Positions 42,911 through 52,035 of a DNA stretch of 64,000 nt are shown in pieces (positions within the stretch are counted from its first letter, which is position 1; every line of letters starts with the position of its first letter). The stretch lies in contig NZNV01000017.1 in NCBI GenBank assembly GCA_002695025.1, positions 434,001-498,000 of the forward strand, read 5' to 3'. A model generated the notes under the pieces. It had not been told where the DNA came from and searched no databases. It saw nothing but the letters and a program-made list of their open reading frames with translations. Both the position numbers and the translations under genes were made by a program. The DNA comes from Owenweeksia sp. (GTDB lineage Bacteria; Bacteroidota; Bacteroidia; Flavobacteriales; Schleiferiaceae).

Positions 42911-44851
42911 TTGCTACGAGAGTTCATAAATAAAAATTCTGATCGCTACCTGGCCCGCTGGATAGTTTTGATGTTTGACTCTGCGGTTGTGGCCATATCA
43001 TATGTTATTGCCGCACTTTTGCGGTTCAACTTTGATGCAGGGCAGGTTGCTTCTAACTGGAGCCTCAACCAATTAGCTTTTGTTGTAGCCATTTATTTTA
43101 TAGGGTTTATTATCTCGCGCTCTTATGCGGGTATCATCAGGCATACCGGCTTAAGGGATGCCTTTAATATTCTCAGGGCTTCCATGATGGCCCTGGTGTT
43201 CCTGATGTCCGCATCGTTGCTGATAGGAAGTTTTTCTTCTCCTTTGGCCCAGGATTTAAACCCTCCGCGTTCTGTATTACTTATACATTTCCTGCTTAAC
43301 CTTTTCTTCCTGATAGGTTCTCGTATGGCGGTGAAGGTTATTTACCAGGCTACGGTCAATTCCCAGGCCCAGAAAAAGCACACCAAAGTATTGATCTACG
43401 GAGCCGGTGCTTCCGGAATGATCACTAAAAATACCCTGAAACAGGAAAACAAGCGTGACTATGACATATATGGCTTTATAGATGACAACCCATATAAAGT
43501 AGGTAAAGCTATCGAGGGCATTATGGTATATAGCCCGAAGAAAATATTTGAAACCAATTTTGTAGAGAAGAATAAGATAGACCAGATCATCATCTCCATA
43601 CAGTCCGACCTTTCTCCCAAAAGAAAAAAGGAGATCACGGAAGCTGCCTTGGAGAAGAACCTGGAAGTGAAAATTGTTCCGGCCATTGAGAACTGGATAC
43701 ATGGAGAGCTCAGTGCCAAACAGATCAAGAACGTAAAGATCGAAGACCTGCTGGAACGCGATCCGATCATTCTTGATAATGTCAATATTTCACGCGAGAT
43801 TAAAGGAAGGGTGATATTGGTAACTGGTGCGGCCGGTTCCATAGGTAGTGAAATATCACGCCAGTTGATCTATTATTCTCCTCGTAAAGTTATCCTTCTC
43901 GATCAGGCTGAGTCCGCCCTTTATGATCTCGAAAATGAAATAAAGTCCAATCATCCTGCTAATTTCGGGTTGACCGAATACGTTATGGGGGATGTTACGG
44001 ACAAGGCCCGTATGACCAAGGTTTTCAGAGTGTTTCAACCGGATATTGTATTTCATGCTGCTGCCTATAAGCATGTACCTTTAATGGAAGACAATCCGTA
44101 TGAGGGTATAAAGACCAATGTTTGCGGAACCAAGATCATCGCTGACCTGGCGGCAGATTTCAATATTCAGAAGTTTGTAATGGTCTCTACAGATAAGGCT
44201 GTGAATCCCACTAATGTGATGGGTGCTACCAAACGTACCGCAGAAATATATACCCAGGCTCTTGGAAGGAGACGAAATGTAAGGACCCAGTTTATTATTA
44301 CCCGTTTTGGTAATGTGTTGGGTAGTAATGGTTCTGTCATACCTCTTTTCAGGAAACAGATCGAAAAGGGAGGCCCGGTAACCATTACCCATAGAGATAT
44401 CACCCGCTATTTCATGACCATTCCTGAAGCCTGCAACCTGGTGTTGGAGGCTGGAGCCATGGGCAACGGAGGGGAGATATTTGTATTTGATATGGGAGAA
44501 TCCGTGAAGATCATGGACCTTGCCCGTAAAATGATCAAACTCTCCGGCCTGCAAGTTGGTAAGGATATTGAAATTGTTGAAGTAGGTTTGCGGCCGGGTG
44601 AAAAATTGTACGAAGAGTTATTGGCCATTAAGGAAAACACCAAGCCCACGCATCACCCCAAGATCCTTATAGCAAGTGTGGAAAGTGAATCGTACACCAA
44701 AATAAAAGCACTGCTCCATAAACTTGAGGAAAACCTTGACTCCAAGGATAACCTTCAGATGGTAGCTGAACTTAAGGCTATAGTGCCGGAGTTTATCAGT
44801 AATAATTCGATCTTTGCGTCATTAGACCTCAAGAAGATCGTGAATGACTAA
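42911..44851 (+). CDS. pglF: Membrane-bound UDP-GlcNAc 4,6-dehydratase (PglF/CapD type)
   Basis: A 646-residue protein: about four N-terminal helices (residues 14-150), a first Rossmann-like part (VLIYGAGASGMI, about 160) and the catalytic SDR domain with GAAGSIGSEISRQL (about 305) and VSTDKAVNPTNVMGATKR (about 430), which holds the Thr-Asp-Lys set used by PglF. It makes UDP-4-keto-6-deoxy-GlcNAc, the substrate of the PglE-like enzyme at 39845. The start is TTG at 42911. It is separated from the main operon by a terminator but shares a unit with wzi, xrtF and the XrtF partner (8-base overlap with wzi). Confidence 0.88.
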   Translation: MLREFINKNSDRYLARWIVLMFDSAVVAISYVIAALLRFNFDAGQVASNWSLNQLAFVVAIYFIGFIISRSYAGIIRHTGLRDAFNILRASMMALVFLMSASLLIGSFSSPLAQDLNPPRSVLLIHFLLNLFFLIGSRMAVKVIYQATVNSQAQKKHTKVLIYGAGASGMITKNTLKQENKRDYDIYGFIDDNPYKVGKAIEGIMVYSPKKIFETNFVEKNKIDQIIISIQSDLSPKRKKEITEAALEKNLEVKIVPAIENWIHGELSAKQIKNVKIEDLLERDPIILDNVNISREIKGRVILVTGAAGSIGSEISRQLIYYSPRKVILLDQAESALYDLENEIKSNHPANFGLTEYVMGDVTDKARMTKVFRVFQPDIVFHAAAYKHVPLMEDNPYEGIKTNVCGTKIIADLAADFNIQKFVMVSTDKAVNPTNVMGATKRTAEIYTQALGRRRNVRTQFIITRFGNVLGSNGSVIPLFRKQIEKGGPVTITHRDITRYFMTIPEACNLVLEAGAMGNGGEIFVFDMGESVKIMDLARKMIKLSGLQVGKDIEIVEVGLRPGEKLYEELLAIKENTKPTHHPKILIASVESESYTKIKALLHKLEENLDSKDNLQMVAELKAIVPEFISNNSIFASLDLKKIVND

Positions 44852-46445
44852 ATTTATATGGCCGCTGCTGCTTTGTCCTTTCTTCCTTTCAGCGCAGTAC
44901 CAGTTCCAAAGACTTAATCACCTTGACCAAATCCGGCAAAATGCCGACCTCTACAATACCGATGTAGACTTTCATACGTCTATCGCACCTTTTAACCGCA
45001 CTGAAATACACCAAACTCTGGGATATGATAATACCCCAGACCTGAAGTTTGGCTATCAGCAATGGTTCTGGAGAAAGCTCTTTGATGAAAGCCTGGTTAA
45101 GCTCCAGGGAGATAATTATGAGTTGAGGATAGATCCCGTAATAAACCTCAGGTATGGTTATGACCTCACAGATAAAAGCATTCCGTACACCAGTACCCGG
45201 GGGGTTACTCTGGAGGGTAAGCTGGGAAAGAATTTTTCATTTACATCCACATTTCTGGAGAACCAGGCCAGGTTTCCGGTGTACGTTGCTGATTTCGCGA
45301 AAACCTATAACGTAGTGCCGGGCCAGGGTTTCGCCCGCGACTTTGGAGGTGATGCCCTGGATTTTTCTATGGCCAGCGGGGAGATAAGCTATAGCCCCAA
45401 CGATATTTTTTCGTTCAGTTTAGGGCAGGGTCGTAATTTCTTCGGGGAAGGATATCGATCTCTCATCTTGTCTGACGTAGGTTTCAACTATCCTTATTTT
45501 AAAATACAGACATCGTTCTGGAAGATAAAATACACCAACCTCTGGGCCCAGTTGTATGATGTAAGGGACGAGGTTACGGACAATGGTATATTTTCAAAAA
45601 AATATCTTTCCTCCCATTATTTAAGTCTTAACATCAACTCCCGTTGGAATGTAAGCCTTTTTGAATCCATAGTGCTGGGAGATACCAACCAGCAACGCGG
45701 TATTGATCCGGCATTCTTCAACCCAGTGATATTATACAGGCCGGTGGAGTTTGCAGTAGGTTCCGGTTCCGGAAATGCGCTTTTAGGAATGGGAACTTCC
45801 TATAAGCTTACCAATGGTTTAATGGTATATGGGCAGGCCCTGCTGGACGAGTTTACGTTTGCCGAATTTTTCGGGAACCGGGGCTATTGGGGTAATAAAT
45901 TCAGCTACCAGGCCGGGATAAAATATTACCACGCCTTTGGTGTAAAGGGCTTATTTGCACGCCTGGAGTATAACAGTGCCCGACCCTATACCTACTCTCA
46001 CCAGGTGCCCCTTATCAATTACGGACATTACGGGCAACCGCTGGGTCATCCCTGGGGTGCCAATTTTGGTGAAACTCTCACAAGATGGTATTATTACAAG
46101 GGTCGCTGGGAGTTTGAAGCAGCTTTACACTATGGACAAATAGGGTTGGATACTGCGGGTTCGAACTGGGGTTCTGACATATATAAATCATACGATTCCC
46201 GCGAACAGGATTATGATAATGCAACCGGGCAGGGAGTTAAGGCTAACTTGGTATATGTTCTCCTTAGAGCAGCCTGGCTGGTTAATCCTGAATCCGGATT
46301 GAAGCTGGAGACGGGCGTTCAGTTGCGAAGCCTTTCTGCCAAAGGTGTTACGGATATCTCCACACAATCCTTGCCGCTGGGTGACTCAAAATTCATATTT
46401 TTCGGTTTGCGAACCGAATTATTCAATCGCTACTTTGACTTTTAA
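44844..46445 (+). CDS. wzi: Wzi-family capsule assembly outer-membrane protein
   Basis: A 533-residue protein with a signal peptide (KFIWPLLLCPFFLSAQ, cleaved after Ala-Gln-type end) and a long run of alternating beta-strand segments rich in Trp, Tyr and Phe, as in a beta-barrel; it ends in Phe (NRYFDF), a usual barrel end. The repeated FGEGYRSLILSDVG and YNSARPYTYSHQVPLINYGHYGQPLGHPWGAN fit the Wzi/CapsuleAssembly family of Bacteroidota. It would help anchor the polysaccharide on the cell surface. It overlaps pglF by 8 bases. Confidence 0.82.
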   Translation: MTKFIWPLLLCPFFLSAQYQFQRLNHLDQIRQNADLYNTDVDFHTSIAPFNRTEIHQTLGYDNTPDLKFGYQQWFWRKLFDESLVKLQGDNYELRIDPVINLRYGYDLTDKSIPYTSTRGVTLEGKLGKNFSFTSTFLENQARFPVYVADFAKTYNVVPGQGFARDFGGDALDFSMASGEISYSPNDIFSFSLGQGRNFFGEGYRSLILSDVGFNYPYFKIQTSFWKIKYTNLWAQLYDVRDEVTDNGIFSKKYLSSHYLSLNINSRWNVSLFESIVLGDTNQQRGIDPAFFNPVILYRPVEFAVGSGSGNALLGMGTSYKLTNGLMVYGQALLDEFTFAEFFGNRGYWGNKFSYQAGIKYYHAFGVKGLFARLEYNSARPYTYSHQVPLINYGHYGQPLGHPWGANFGETLTRWYYYKGRWEFEAALHYGQIGLDTAGSNWGSDIYKSYDSREQDYDNATGQGVKANLVYVLLRAAWLVNPESGLKLETGVQLRSLSAKGVTDISTQSLPLGDSKFIFFGLRTELFNRYFDF

Positions 46446-46448
46446 AGT

Positions 46449-47039
46449 ATGCTGAAGCAATTTAGGCCCACCATTCTTTTCCTGGTCAGGTTTTTTGGAG
46501 TTTACGGTGTGCTTTCCGTTCTGTACGGTTGGTATATCGGTAGCTATGATCGTGCCGAACCACCGGTTACCGACCCTGTTACCCAGATGGTTACTGTAAA
46601 CTGCACCCGTGCGGCCGGGCTCTTTGGCTACGAGTGGAATATTATTGAGAATGATCACCTGAACTGGGATAGGGAAGAGGAGCAGACCTTTGATAGTGTT
46701 TACCTGGATGACCACTATGCTATTTCTGTAGAGGAAGGTTGCAACGGGGTCAATATTATGATCCTGTTCCTGGCGTTTGTAGTGGCTTTTGGCGGACGCT
46801 TGGTCAATATGCTGATCTTCATCCCTGCCGGCATACTTTTTATTCACCTTTCCAACATCGCAAGACTGCTTCTTCTGAGCCTGCTTAATGTAGAGTGGGG
46901 TGGCCGGGCTTTTCACTTTTTCCACAAATATGGCTTTACCGCGGTTATCTATCTTTCGGTTTTTATCCTATGGTTTTTGTGGGTAACCCGCTTTTCCGGG
47001 CGTCAGTCTAAGCCTAACACTTCTAATAATGAGCAGTAA
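46449..47039 (+). CDS. xrtF: Exosortase XrtF
   Basis: A 196-residue integral membrane protein with about 5 helices. The exosortase triad is present: Cys98 in EEGCNGVNIM, Arg139 in NIARLLLL, and His156 or His159 in HFFHKYGFT. The small size and the partner gene after it point to the XrtF group of Flavobacteriia. Exosortases are thought to cleave and transfer proteins with a C-terminal sorting signal to surface structures, and in other phyla they go together with exopolysaccharide loci. It lies 3 bases after wzi and overlaps the next gene by 11 bases. No substrate with a C-terminal sorting signal was recognised in the window. Confidence 0.85.
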   Translation: MLKQFRPTILFLVRFFGVYGVLSVLYGWYIGSYDRAEPPVTDPVTQMVTVNCTRAAGLFGYEWNIIENDHLNWDREEEQTFDSVYLDDHYAISVEEGCNGVNIMILFLAFVVAFGGRLVNMLIFIPAGILFIHLSNIARLLLLSLLNVEWGGRAFHFFHKYGFTAVIYLSVFILWFLWVTRFSGRQSKPNTSNNEQ

Positions 47040-47481
47040 GAGGTGGGCTTACCTGCTACTGGGGGGTGTCGGCCTGATTTTGGTCTATGTTTTCCAGGCT
47101 TATTTGGATGCCTATTCAATTTTTTTTCAGTTCAAGCCACCGGAGGTGCTGAACTACAGTAGTGATTATAAGGATGTAGACCCCTTTTCCTATAGTGTGA
47201 ACAAGCTTGTCCGGTACCTGCTTAACGACCTTTTCGCTATCGCCATCATCTATGGGTTGTTTGGTGAACGGATTTACGTAAGGTTTGCGTTTTACGTGAT
47301 GCTTTTCGGTTTGGTGGTGCTTTTGCCATTATACCTGTGGTTATTTTTTCAGCATCCTGATGGCTACAGCTCTATGCTCAGCCACCTGCACAGGGTGGTT
47401 CTCAATCCGGTGTTGATGATGTTACTTATTCCCGCTTTTTACTATCAAAAAACGCAGGGCGGAAAAACCGACATTAATTAG
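47029..47481 (+). CDS. Exosortase F system-associated membrane protein
   Basis: A 150-residue protein with about four hydrophobic helices (near residues 7-22, 67-83, 88-108, 125-140). It is of the type always found beside XrtF in Flavobacteriia, as I recall; its role is unknown. The VNKLVRYLLNDLFAIAIIYGLFGE segment and FQHPDGYSSMLSHLHRVVLNPVLMMLL are characteristic. It overlaps xrtF by 11 bases and ends the pglF-wzi-xrtF unit. Confidence 0.78.
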   Translation: MSSKRWAYLLLGGVGLILVYVFQAYLDAYSIFFQFKPPEVLNYSSDYKDVDPFSYSVNKLVRYLLNDLFAIAIIYGLFGERIYVRFAFYVMLFGLVVLLPLYLWLFFQHPDGYSSMLSHLHRVVLNPVLMMLLIPAFYYQKTQGGKTDIN

Positions 47482-47530
47482 TAATTTTAGCTGAATTCTG
47501 CTACCCTTGAAATAGTTTCTCTATATCCGT

Positions 47531-48211
47531 ATGATTGAATTACAAGGGATTAAAAAATCCTACACTACAGGGGCTAAACCTCTCCAGGTTTTAAAGGGCA
47601 TTGATCTCAATGTGAAAGATGGTGAATTTGTTTCCATAATGGGATCTTCGGGTTCCGGAAAATCCACTCTGCTGAATATCCTGGGTATACTGGATAGTTA
47701 TGATGAGGGCAACTACACTTTGGCAGGAACGCTCATAAAAGATCTTTCCGAAAAGAAGGCCGCACAATATCGTAACCGTTTCCTGGGTTTTGTTTTCCAG
47801 TCCTTTAACCTGATATCCTTCAAAAATGCCATGGAAAACGTAGCCTTGCCTTTATACTATCAAGGCGTTAGCCGGTCCACCCGCAATAAAATGGCTATGG
47901 AATACCTGGAGCAGGTGGGCTTGAAGGATTGGGCGGAGCATTTGCCCAGTGAGCTTTCCGGTGGCCAGAAGCAGCGTGTGGCCATTGCCCGTTCGTTAAT
48001 TGCCAGGCCAAAGGTATTGTTGGCGGATGAACCTACCGGGGCTTTGGATACGCATACTTCTTACGAGGTAATGAAGATTTTCAAGGATATCAATCAACAG
48101 GGAATGACTGTGGTGGTGGTAACACATGAGCAGGATATAGCTGATATGACGGATCGTATAATACGAATCAAGGACGGGCTTATTGAAAGACCGGAAACGG
48201 TAATAAATTAA
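47531..48211 (+). CDS. ABC transporter ATP-binding protein (MacB/LolD type)
   Basis: A 226-residue ATPase. Walker [10 protein letters not shown] (38-46), Q-loop VFQSFNLI, signature LSGGQKQR (about 142), Walker [14 protein letters not shown] (about 160), H-loop VVVVTHEQ. The GSSGSGKST and [15 protein letters not shown] combination is that of the MacB/LolD group of lipoprotein- and macrolide-type mechanotransmission exporters. It is followed by two FtsX-type permeases and a MacA-like adaptor. Confidence 0.9.
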   Translation: MIELQGIKKSYTTGAKPLQVLKGIDLNVKDGEFVSIMGSSGSGKSTLLNILGILDSYDEGNYTLAGTLIKDLSEKKAAQYRNRFLGFVFQSFNLISFKNAMENVALPLYYQGVSRSTRNKMAMEYLEQVGLKDWAEHLPSELSGGQKQRVAIARSLIARPKVLLADEPTGALDTHTSYEVMKIFKDINQQGMTVVVVTHEQDIADMTDRIIRIKDGLIERPETVIN

Positions 48212-48221
48212 TCGTTACCCT

Positions 48222-49457
48222 ATGTTCGACTGGGACAAATGGCAGGAAATCTTTGCTACGATCCGTAAGAATCGGTTACGCACCTTTCTTACGGGCTTTA
48301 GTGTGGCGTGGGGTATCATGATGTTGGTAGTGCTGCTGGCGGCTGGCCAGGGACTCCAGAATGGCGCAATGTCTGAGTTTTTGAGTGATGCGGTTAACAC
48401 TCTTTGGATAAACGGTGGGCGTACCTCTGTGCCCTATGGGGGATATAATTCCAACCGCCCGGTAGTGATTGACAATGGTGATTACGATCACGTAACCTCT
48501 ACCTATTCCCCTTCCATTTTTAAGTCATCGGCCAGTAAAAATTTATGGGGAGCGGAGATCGTATACGGTAAAGAAGCTTCCAATTATGAAGTACGGGCTG
48601 TTCACCCGGACAACCAGTACATGGAAAATAATTACATAGGGGAGGGGAGGTACATCAATCAACGGGATATTGATGAATTCAGGAAGGTAGCGGTTATCGG
48701 CAGGAAGGTTTCCCGTGATCTTTTTAAGGAAGAAAGCCCGTTAGGCAAATACATCCGGGTGAACGGGGTTTTGTTTGAAGTGGTAGGTATGTATACCGAT
48801 GAGGGCGGTGACGATGAGGAGGACAATGTATACCTTCCTGTTAATGTGGGTCAGAAAACCCTGAGCCGTGAACCCGAGGAAATGACCCGGATGATAGTGG
48901 CTTACAATGAAGATTTTACCAATGAGGAAGCCAAGGAGTTGGAAAAAGCCATTACGGAAGACCTGGCCGAGAGACACGGGTTTGATCCCAATGATAAACG
49001 CGCCTTAAGGATATGGAACCGAAAGGAGAATATGCAGGAAGTAATTGGTGTGATCAGAGGTATCAAGATCTTTGTCTGGGTGATCGGTATCTTTACCATT
49101 ATTGCCGGTATTATCGGGGTGGCCAATATTATGATGGTGGTGGTAAAGGAACGCACTCGTGAAATAGGCATCCGCAAGGCTTTGGGTGCTACCCCCGCCT
49201 CTATTATCAGTTTGATCATACAGGAGTCGATATTTATTACGGCCTTTTCAGGTTATATAGGGCTGGTGTTGGGTGTAGGCCTGGTAAGCCTGGTAGGTGG
49301 AAATATAAACCACGATTTTTTCAAGAACCCTGAGATCAATTTTCAAATAGCACTCATTACCTTAGGGATACTGGTTTTGGCCGGGGCGCTGGCCGGTTTT
49401 CTTCCGGCTCGCAAAGCGGCTACCATCCAACCCATTGAAGCCTTAAAAGACGAGTAA
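48222..49457 (+). CDS. MacB-type ABC permease, first copy
   Basis: A 411-residue permease with one N-terminal helix (about 20-42), a large periplasmic MacB_PCD domain (about 45-260) and three C-terminal helices with the FtsX signature (KERTREIGIRKALGATPASII). The N-terminus NRLRTFLTGFSVAWGIMMLVVLLAAGQG is typical. It abuts the next permease gene (stop-start TAATG). The substrate is unknown. Confidence 0.88.
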   Translation: MFDWDKWQEIFATIRKNRLRTFLTGFSVAWGIMMLVVLLAAGQGLQNGAMSEFLSDAVNTLWINGGRTSVPYGGYNSNRPVVIDNGDYDHVTSTYSPSIFKSSASKNLWGAEIVYGKEASNYEVRAVHPDNQYMENNYIGEGRYINQRDIDEFRKVAVIGRKVSRDLFKEESPLGKYIRVNGVLFEVVGMYTDEGGDDEEDNVYLPVNVGQKTLSREPEEMTRMIVAYNEDFTNEEAKELEKAITEDLAERHGFDPNDKRALRIWNRKENMQEVIGVIRGIKIFVWVIGIFTIIAGIIGVANIMMVVVKERTREIGIRKALGATPASIISLIIQESIFITAFSGYIGLVLGVGLVSLVGGNINHDFFKNPEINFQIALITLGILVLAGALAGFLPARKAATIQPIEALKDE

Positions 49458-50722
49458 TGATAGACCGGGATCAGTGGCAGGAAATAGGGGTGGTTTTAGG
49501 GCGCAATAAGTTGCGGACTTTCCTCACCGCCTTTGGGGTATTTTGGGGAATACTTATGCTCGTGATCATGATGGGTAGCGGCAAAGGACTGCAACACGGT
49601 GCAGCAGCGGGCTTTGGAGGATCAGTAACCAATAGTATGTACATCTGGACCCAACAAACCAGTATGCCTTATAAAGGCTTCAGGAGGGGGCGTAACATTA
49701 ATTTCCATAATGCTGATGTGGAAGCCATCCGGTCATCAGTGCCGGAGCTGGATATTCTTTCTCCGCGTTGTCAGGCGGGCGGTTACCGGGGTACGGATAA
49801 TATCACCCGGGGAATAAAAACCGGAGCCTTTAATATTTACGGGGATTATCCACAGTATCTGCAGGTAGAGCCCATGGATATCATAGAGGGGCGCTTTATC
49901 AATTACCGAGATATAGAGGAAAAGCGGAAAGTGTGTTTCATCGGACGTGAAGTATACAACACCCTGTATGAGCCCGGAGAAGAAGCCATCGGTACCTACA
50001 TCCGCGCCCAGGGTATAAACTACAAGGTGATAGGGGTATACAAAAGCAAAACCGATGATCCTAACCGTGCCGAGGACCAGGAGAAATCCATTATCATACC
50101 TCTCACCACTTTTCAGCAGGCCTACAACTGGGGTGATGTGGTGGGTTGGTTGGCGGTAACGGCAAAACCGGATGTACCGGTTTCCAGGGTAGGTGATAAG
50201 ATCAAAGCGCTGGTAAGGCAACGCCAATCCATCCATCCGGATGATGAAATGGCTTTTGGTAGTTGGAATAAAGAAGAACAGTTCAACCGTATGATGGGAT
50301 TACTTACCGGCATAAATATACTGTCTCTTATTGTAGGGACCCTTACACTTTTGGCCGGGGCTATCGGAGTAAGTAATATTATGCTGGTTATTGTAAAGGA
50401 AAGAACCAAGGAATTTGGGGTTAGAAGGGCCATTGGTGCCCCTCCTTCTTCCATAATCAAACAAGTAGTACTGGAGTCGGTGGTGCTTACCGTAGGGGCG
50501 GGAATTTTAGGTATTATTGCAGGGGTTTGGCTCCTGGAGCTGGTTTCGGCCGGCATGAATGCAGCCGCTGAACAGGGCGGTTTTTTCCGGAACCCAGGTG
50601 TGGAACTGCCCATAGTGCTGGCCGCCTTTTTTATACTGGTAGTCTCCGGGGTACTGGCTGGCATTATACCGGCCCGTAAAGCCGTGGAGGTAAAGCCGGT
50701 GGAAGCCCTGCGCTACGAATAG
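49457..50722 (+). CDS. MacB-type ABC permease, second copy
   Basis: A 421-residue paralogue of the gene before, with the same plan (one N-terminal helix, periplasmic domain, three C-terminal helices; KERTKEFGVRRAIGAPPSSII). The first helix region GRNKLRTFLTAFGVFWGILMLVIMMG is homologous. Two different permeases with one ATPase suggest a heterodimeric transporter. It shares one base with the first. Confidence 0.88.
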   Translation: MIDRDQWQEIGVVLGRNKLRTFLTAFGVFWGILMLVIMMGSGKGLQHGAAAGFGGSVTNSMYIWTQQTSMPYKGFRRGRNINFHNADVEAIRSSVPELDILSPRCQAGGYRGTDNITRGIKTGAFNIYGDYPQYLQVEPMDIIEGRFINYRDIEEKRKVCFIGREVYNTLYEPGEEAIGTYIRAQGINYKVIGVYKSKTDDPNRAEDQEKSIIIPLTTFQQAYNWGDVVGWLAVTAKPDVPVSRVGDKIKALVRQRQSIHPDDEMAFGSWNKEEQFNRMMGLLTGINILSLIVGTLTLLAGAIGVSNIMLVIVKERTKEFGVRRAIGAPPSSIIKQVVLESVVLTVGAGILGIIAGVWLLELVSAGMNAAAEQGGFFRNPGVELPIVLAAFFILVVSGVLAGIIPARKAVEVKPVEALRYE

Positions 50723-50755
50723 AATAGATAATTACAAACGAACTGAACAACATAC

Positions 50756-51844
50756 ATGAAACGCTTCCTGAGGATTTTCGTATTGATACTGATTGGAGGT
50801 ATTTTTATTTATACCCTCTATTACCTTTACAATAAATCGAAAAAAGTTCCGGAGATCTACACCACTGAAAAGCCTTTTTACGGGGATATTATCAATAAAT
50901 CTGTGGCCACTGGTAGTATTATTCCAAGGGAAGAGATTGACATCAAACCCCAGGTGAGCGGCATCATTAAGGAGATTTTTGTAGAGGCAGGGGATAAGGT
51001 GATCACTAACCAGGAGATTGCCCGTATCCAGATCATTCCCGATATGGTTTCGCTCAACAACTCAGAAAATCGCCTGGAGGTAGCGCAGCTGGCGCTGAAC
51101 AATGCCAAAATCGATTACGAACGGAACCAAACCCTTTACCAGCAAAACGTAATTTCCCGTAGCGAGTTCCAGCAGTTTGAGTTGAGCTACAACAACGCCC
51201 GCCAGGAACTGGAGGCCGCTCGTGATAATCTTCAGATCGTAAGGGAAGGAGCCAGCCGAAAAGCCGGCCGGGCTTCCCTGAATATTGTAAAGGCCACTAT
51301 ACCCGGAATGGTACTGGATGTTCCGGTTAAGGTAGGGAACCAGGTGATTGAGAGTAATAATTTTAACGAAGGTACTACCATTGCTTCTGTGGCGGATATG
51401 AGTGATCTCATATTTGAAGGTAAAATTGATGAATCCGAAGTAGGAAAGATCAAGGAAGGGATGCCCATTTTGCTTACCGTAGGGGCTATTGAGAACAAGA
51501 GGTTTAATGCAGAGCTGGAATACATTGCACCCAAGGGTGTGGAAGAGAACGGTGCCATACAGTTCATGATCCGGGCGCGTGTAAAGCTGGACTCAGCAGA
51601 TTTTATAAGAGCCGGTTATAGCGCCAATGCCGATATAGTTCTTTCCCGCAGGGACTCGGTACTCACCATTAAGGAGAGCCTGGTACAATACGAAGACGGA
51701 AAGCCTTTTGTGGAGGTAGCCACCGGTGATCAGAAGTTTGAGAAAAGGCCTGTGGAACTGGGGCTTTCAGACGGTATCAACGTAGAACTCCTGGGCGGTG
51801 TGCCGGAAGATGCCGAGATCAAGGTATGGAACCGGTCCAGTTAG
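50756..51844 (+). CDS. macA: RND/MacA-type periplasmic adaptor
   Basis: A 362-residue adaptor with an N-terminal membrane anchor (about residues 6-22), biotin-lipoyl-like halves (VSGIIKEIFVEAGDKVITNQEIARI and later IPGMVLDVPVKVGNQVIE), a coiled-coil hairpin (about 95-155) and C-terminal membrane-proximal domain. With the ATPase and two permeases it would span the periplasm; the outer-membrane TolC-type partner is not in the window. The next gene on the other strand ends 2 bases away. Confidence 0.85.
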   Translation: MKRFLRIFVLILIGGIFIYTLYYLYNKSKKVPEIYTTEKPFYGDIINKSVATGSIIPREEIDIKPQVSGIIKEIFVEAGDKVITNQEIARIQIIPDMVSLNNSENRLEVAQLALNNAKIDYERNQTLYQQNVISRSEFQQFELSYNNARQELEAARDNLQIVREGASRKAGRASLNIVKATIPGMVLDVPVKVGNQVIESNNFNEGTTIASVADMSDLIFEGKIDESEVGKIKEGMPILLTVGAIENKRFNAELEYIAPKGVEENGAIQFMIRARVKLDSADFIRAGYSANADIVLSRRDSVLTIKESLVQYEDGKPFVEVATGDQKFEKRPVELGLSDGINVELLGGVPEDAEIKVWNRSS

Positions 51845-51845
51845 G

Positions 51846-51998
51846 TTACTCTTTGAGGCGACCATGTTCTTTCAGAGCACGGTGGATGATCCATTCCAGT
51901 TGACCATTGGTACTTCTAAATTCGTCAGCGGCCCATTTCTCAACCGCTTCCAATAATTTGGTATCTACCCGCAAGGCAAAGGCTTTTTTATCTGCCAT
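51846..51998 (-). CDS. Small Arc-type ribbon-helix-helix protein
   Basis: A 50-residue frame (start ATG at 51998 on the minus strand, TAA at 51846), too short for many gene finders. The translation MADKKAFALRVDTKLLEAVEKW followed by AADEFRSTNGQLEWIIHRAL and KEHGRLKE has the strand-helix-helix layout of Arc/MetJ repressors, with the F-x-L-R-V-D strand and an N-G-Q-x-E-W turn before the second helix. It lies 37 bases after the SPFH gene on the same strand, so the two are probably an operon. Its 3' end is 1 base from the end of macA. It may regulate the SPFH gene or be an Arc-domain accessory of it. Confidence 0.7.
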   Translation of the reverse strand: MADKKAFALRVDTKLLEAVEKWAADEFRSTNGQLEWIIHRALKEHGRLKE

Positions 51999-52035
51999 AA
52001 TCAATCATTCATTTTATCTCTCTGCCTGTTCGCGT

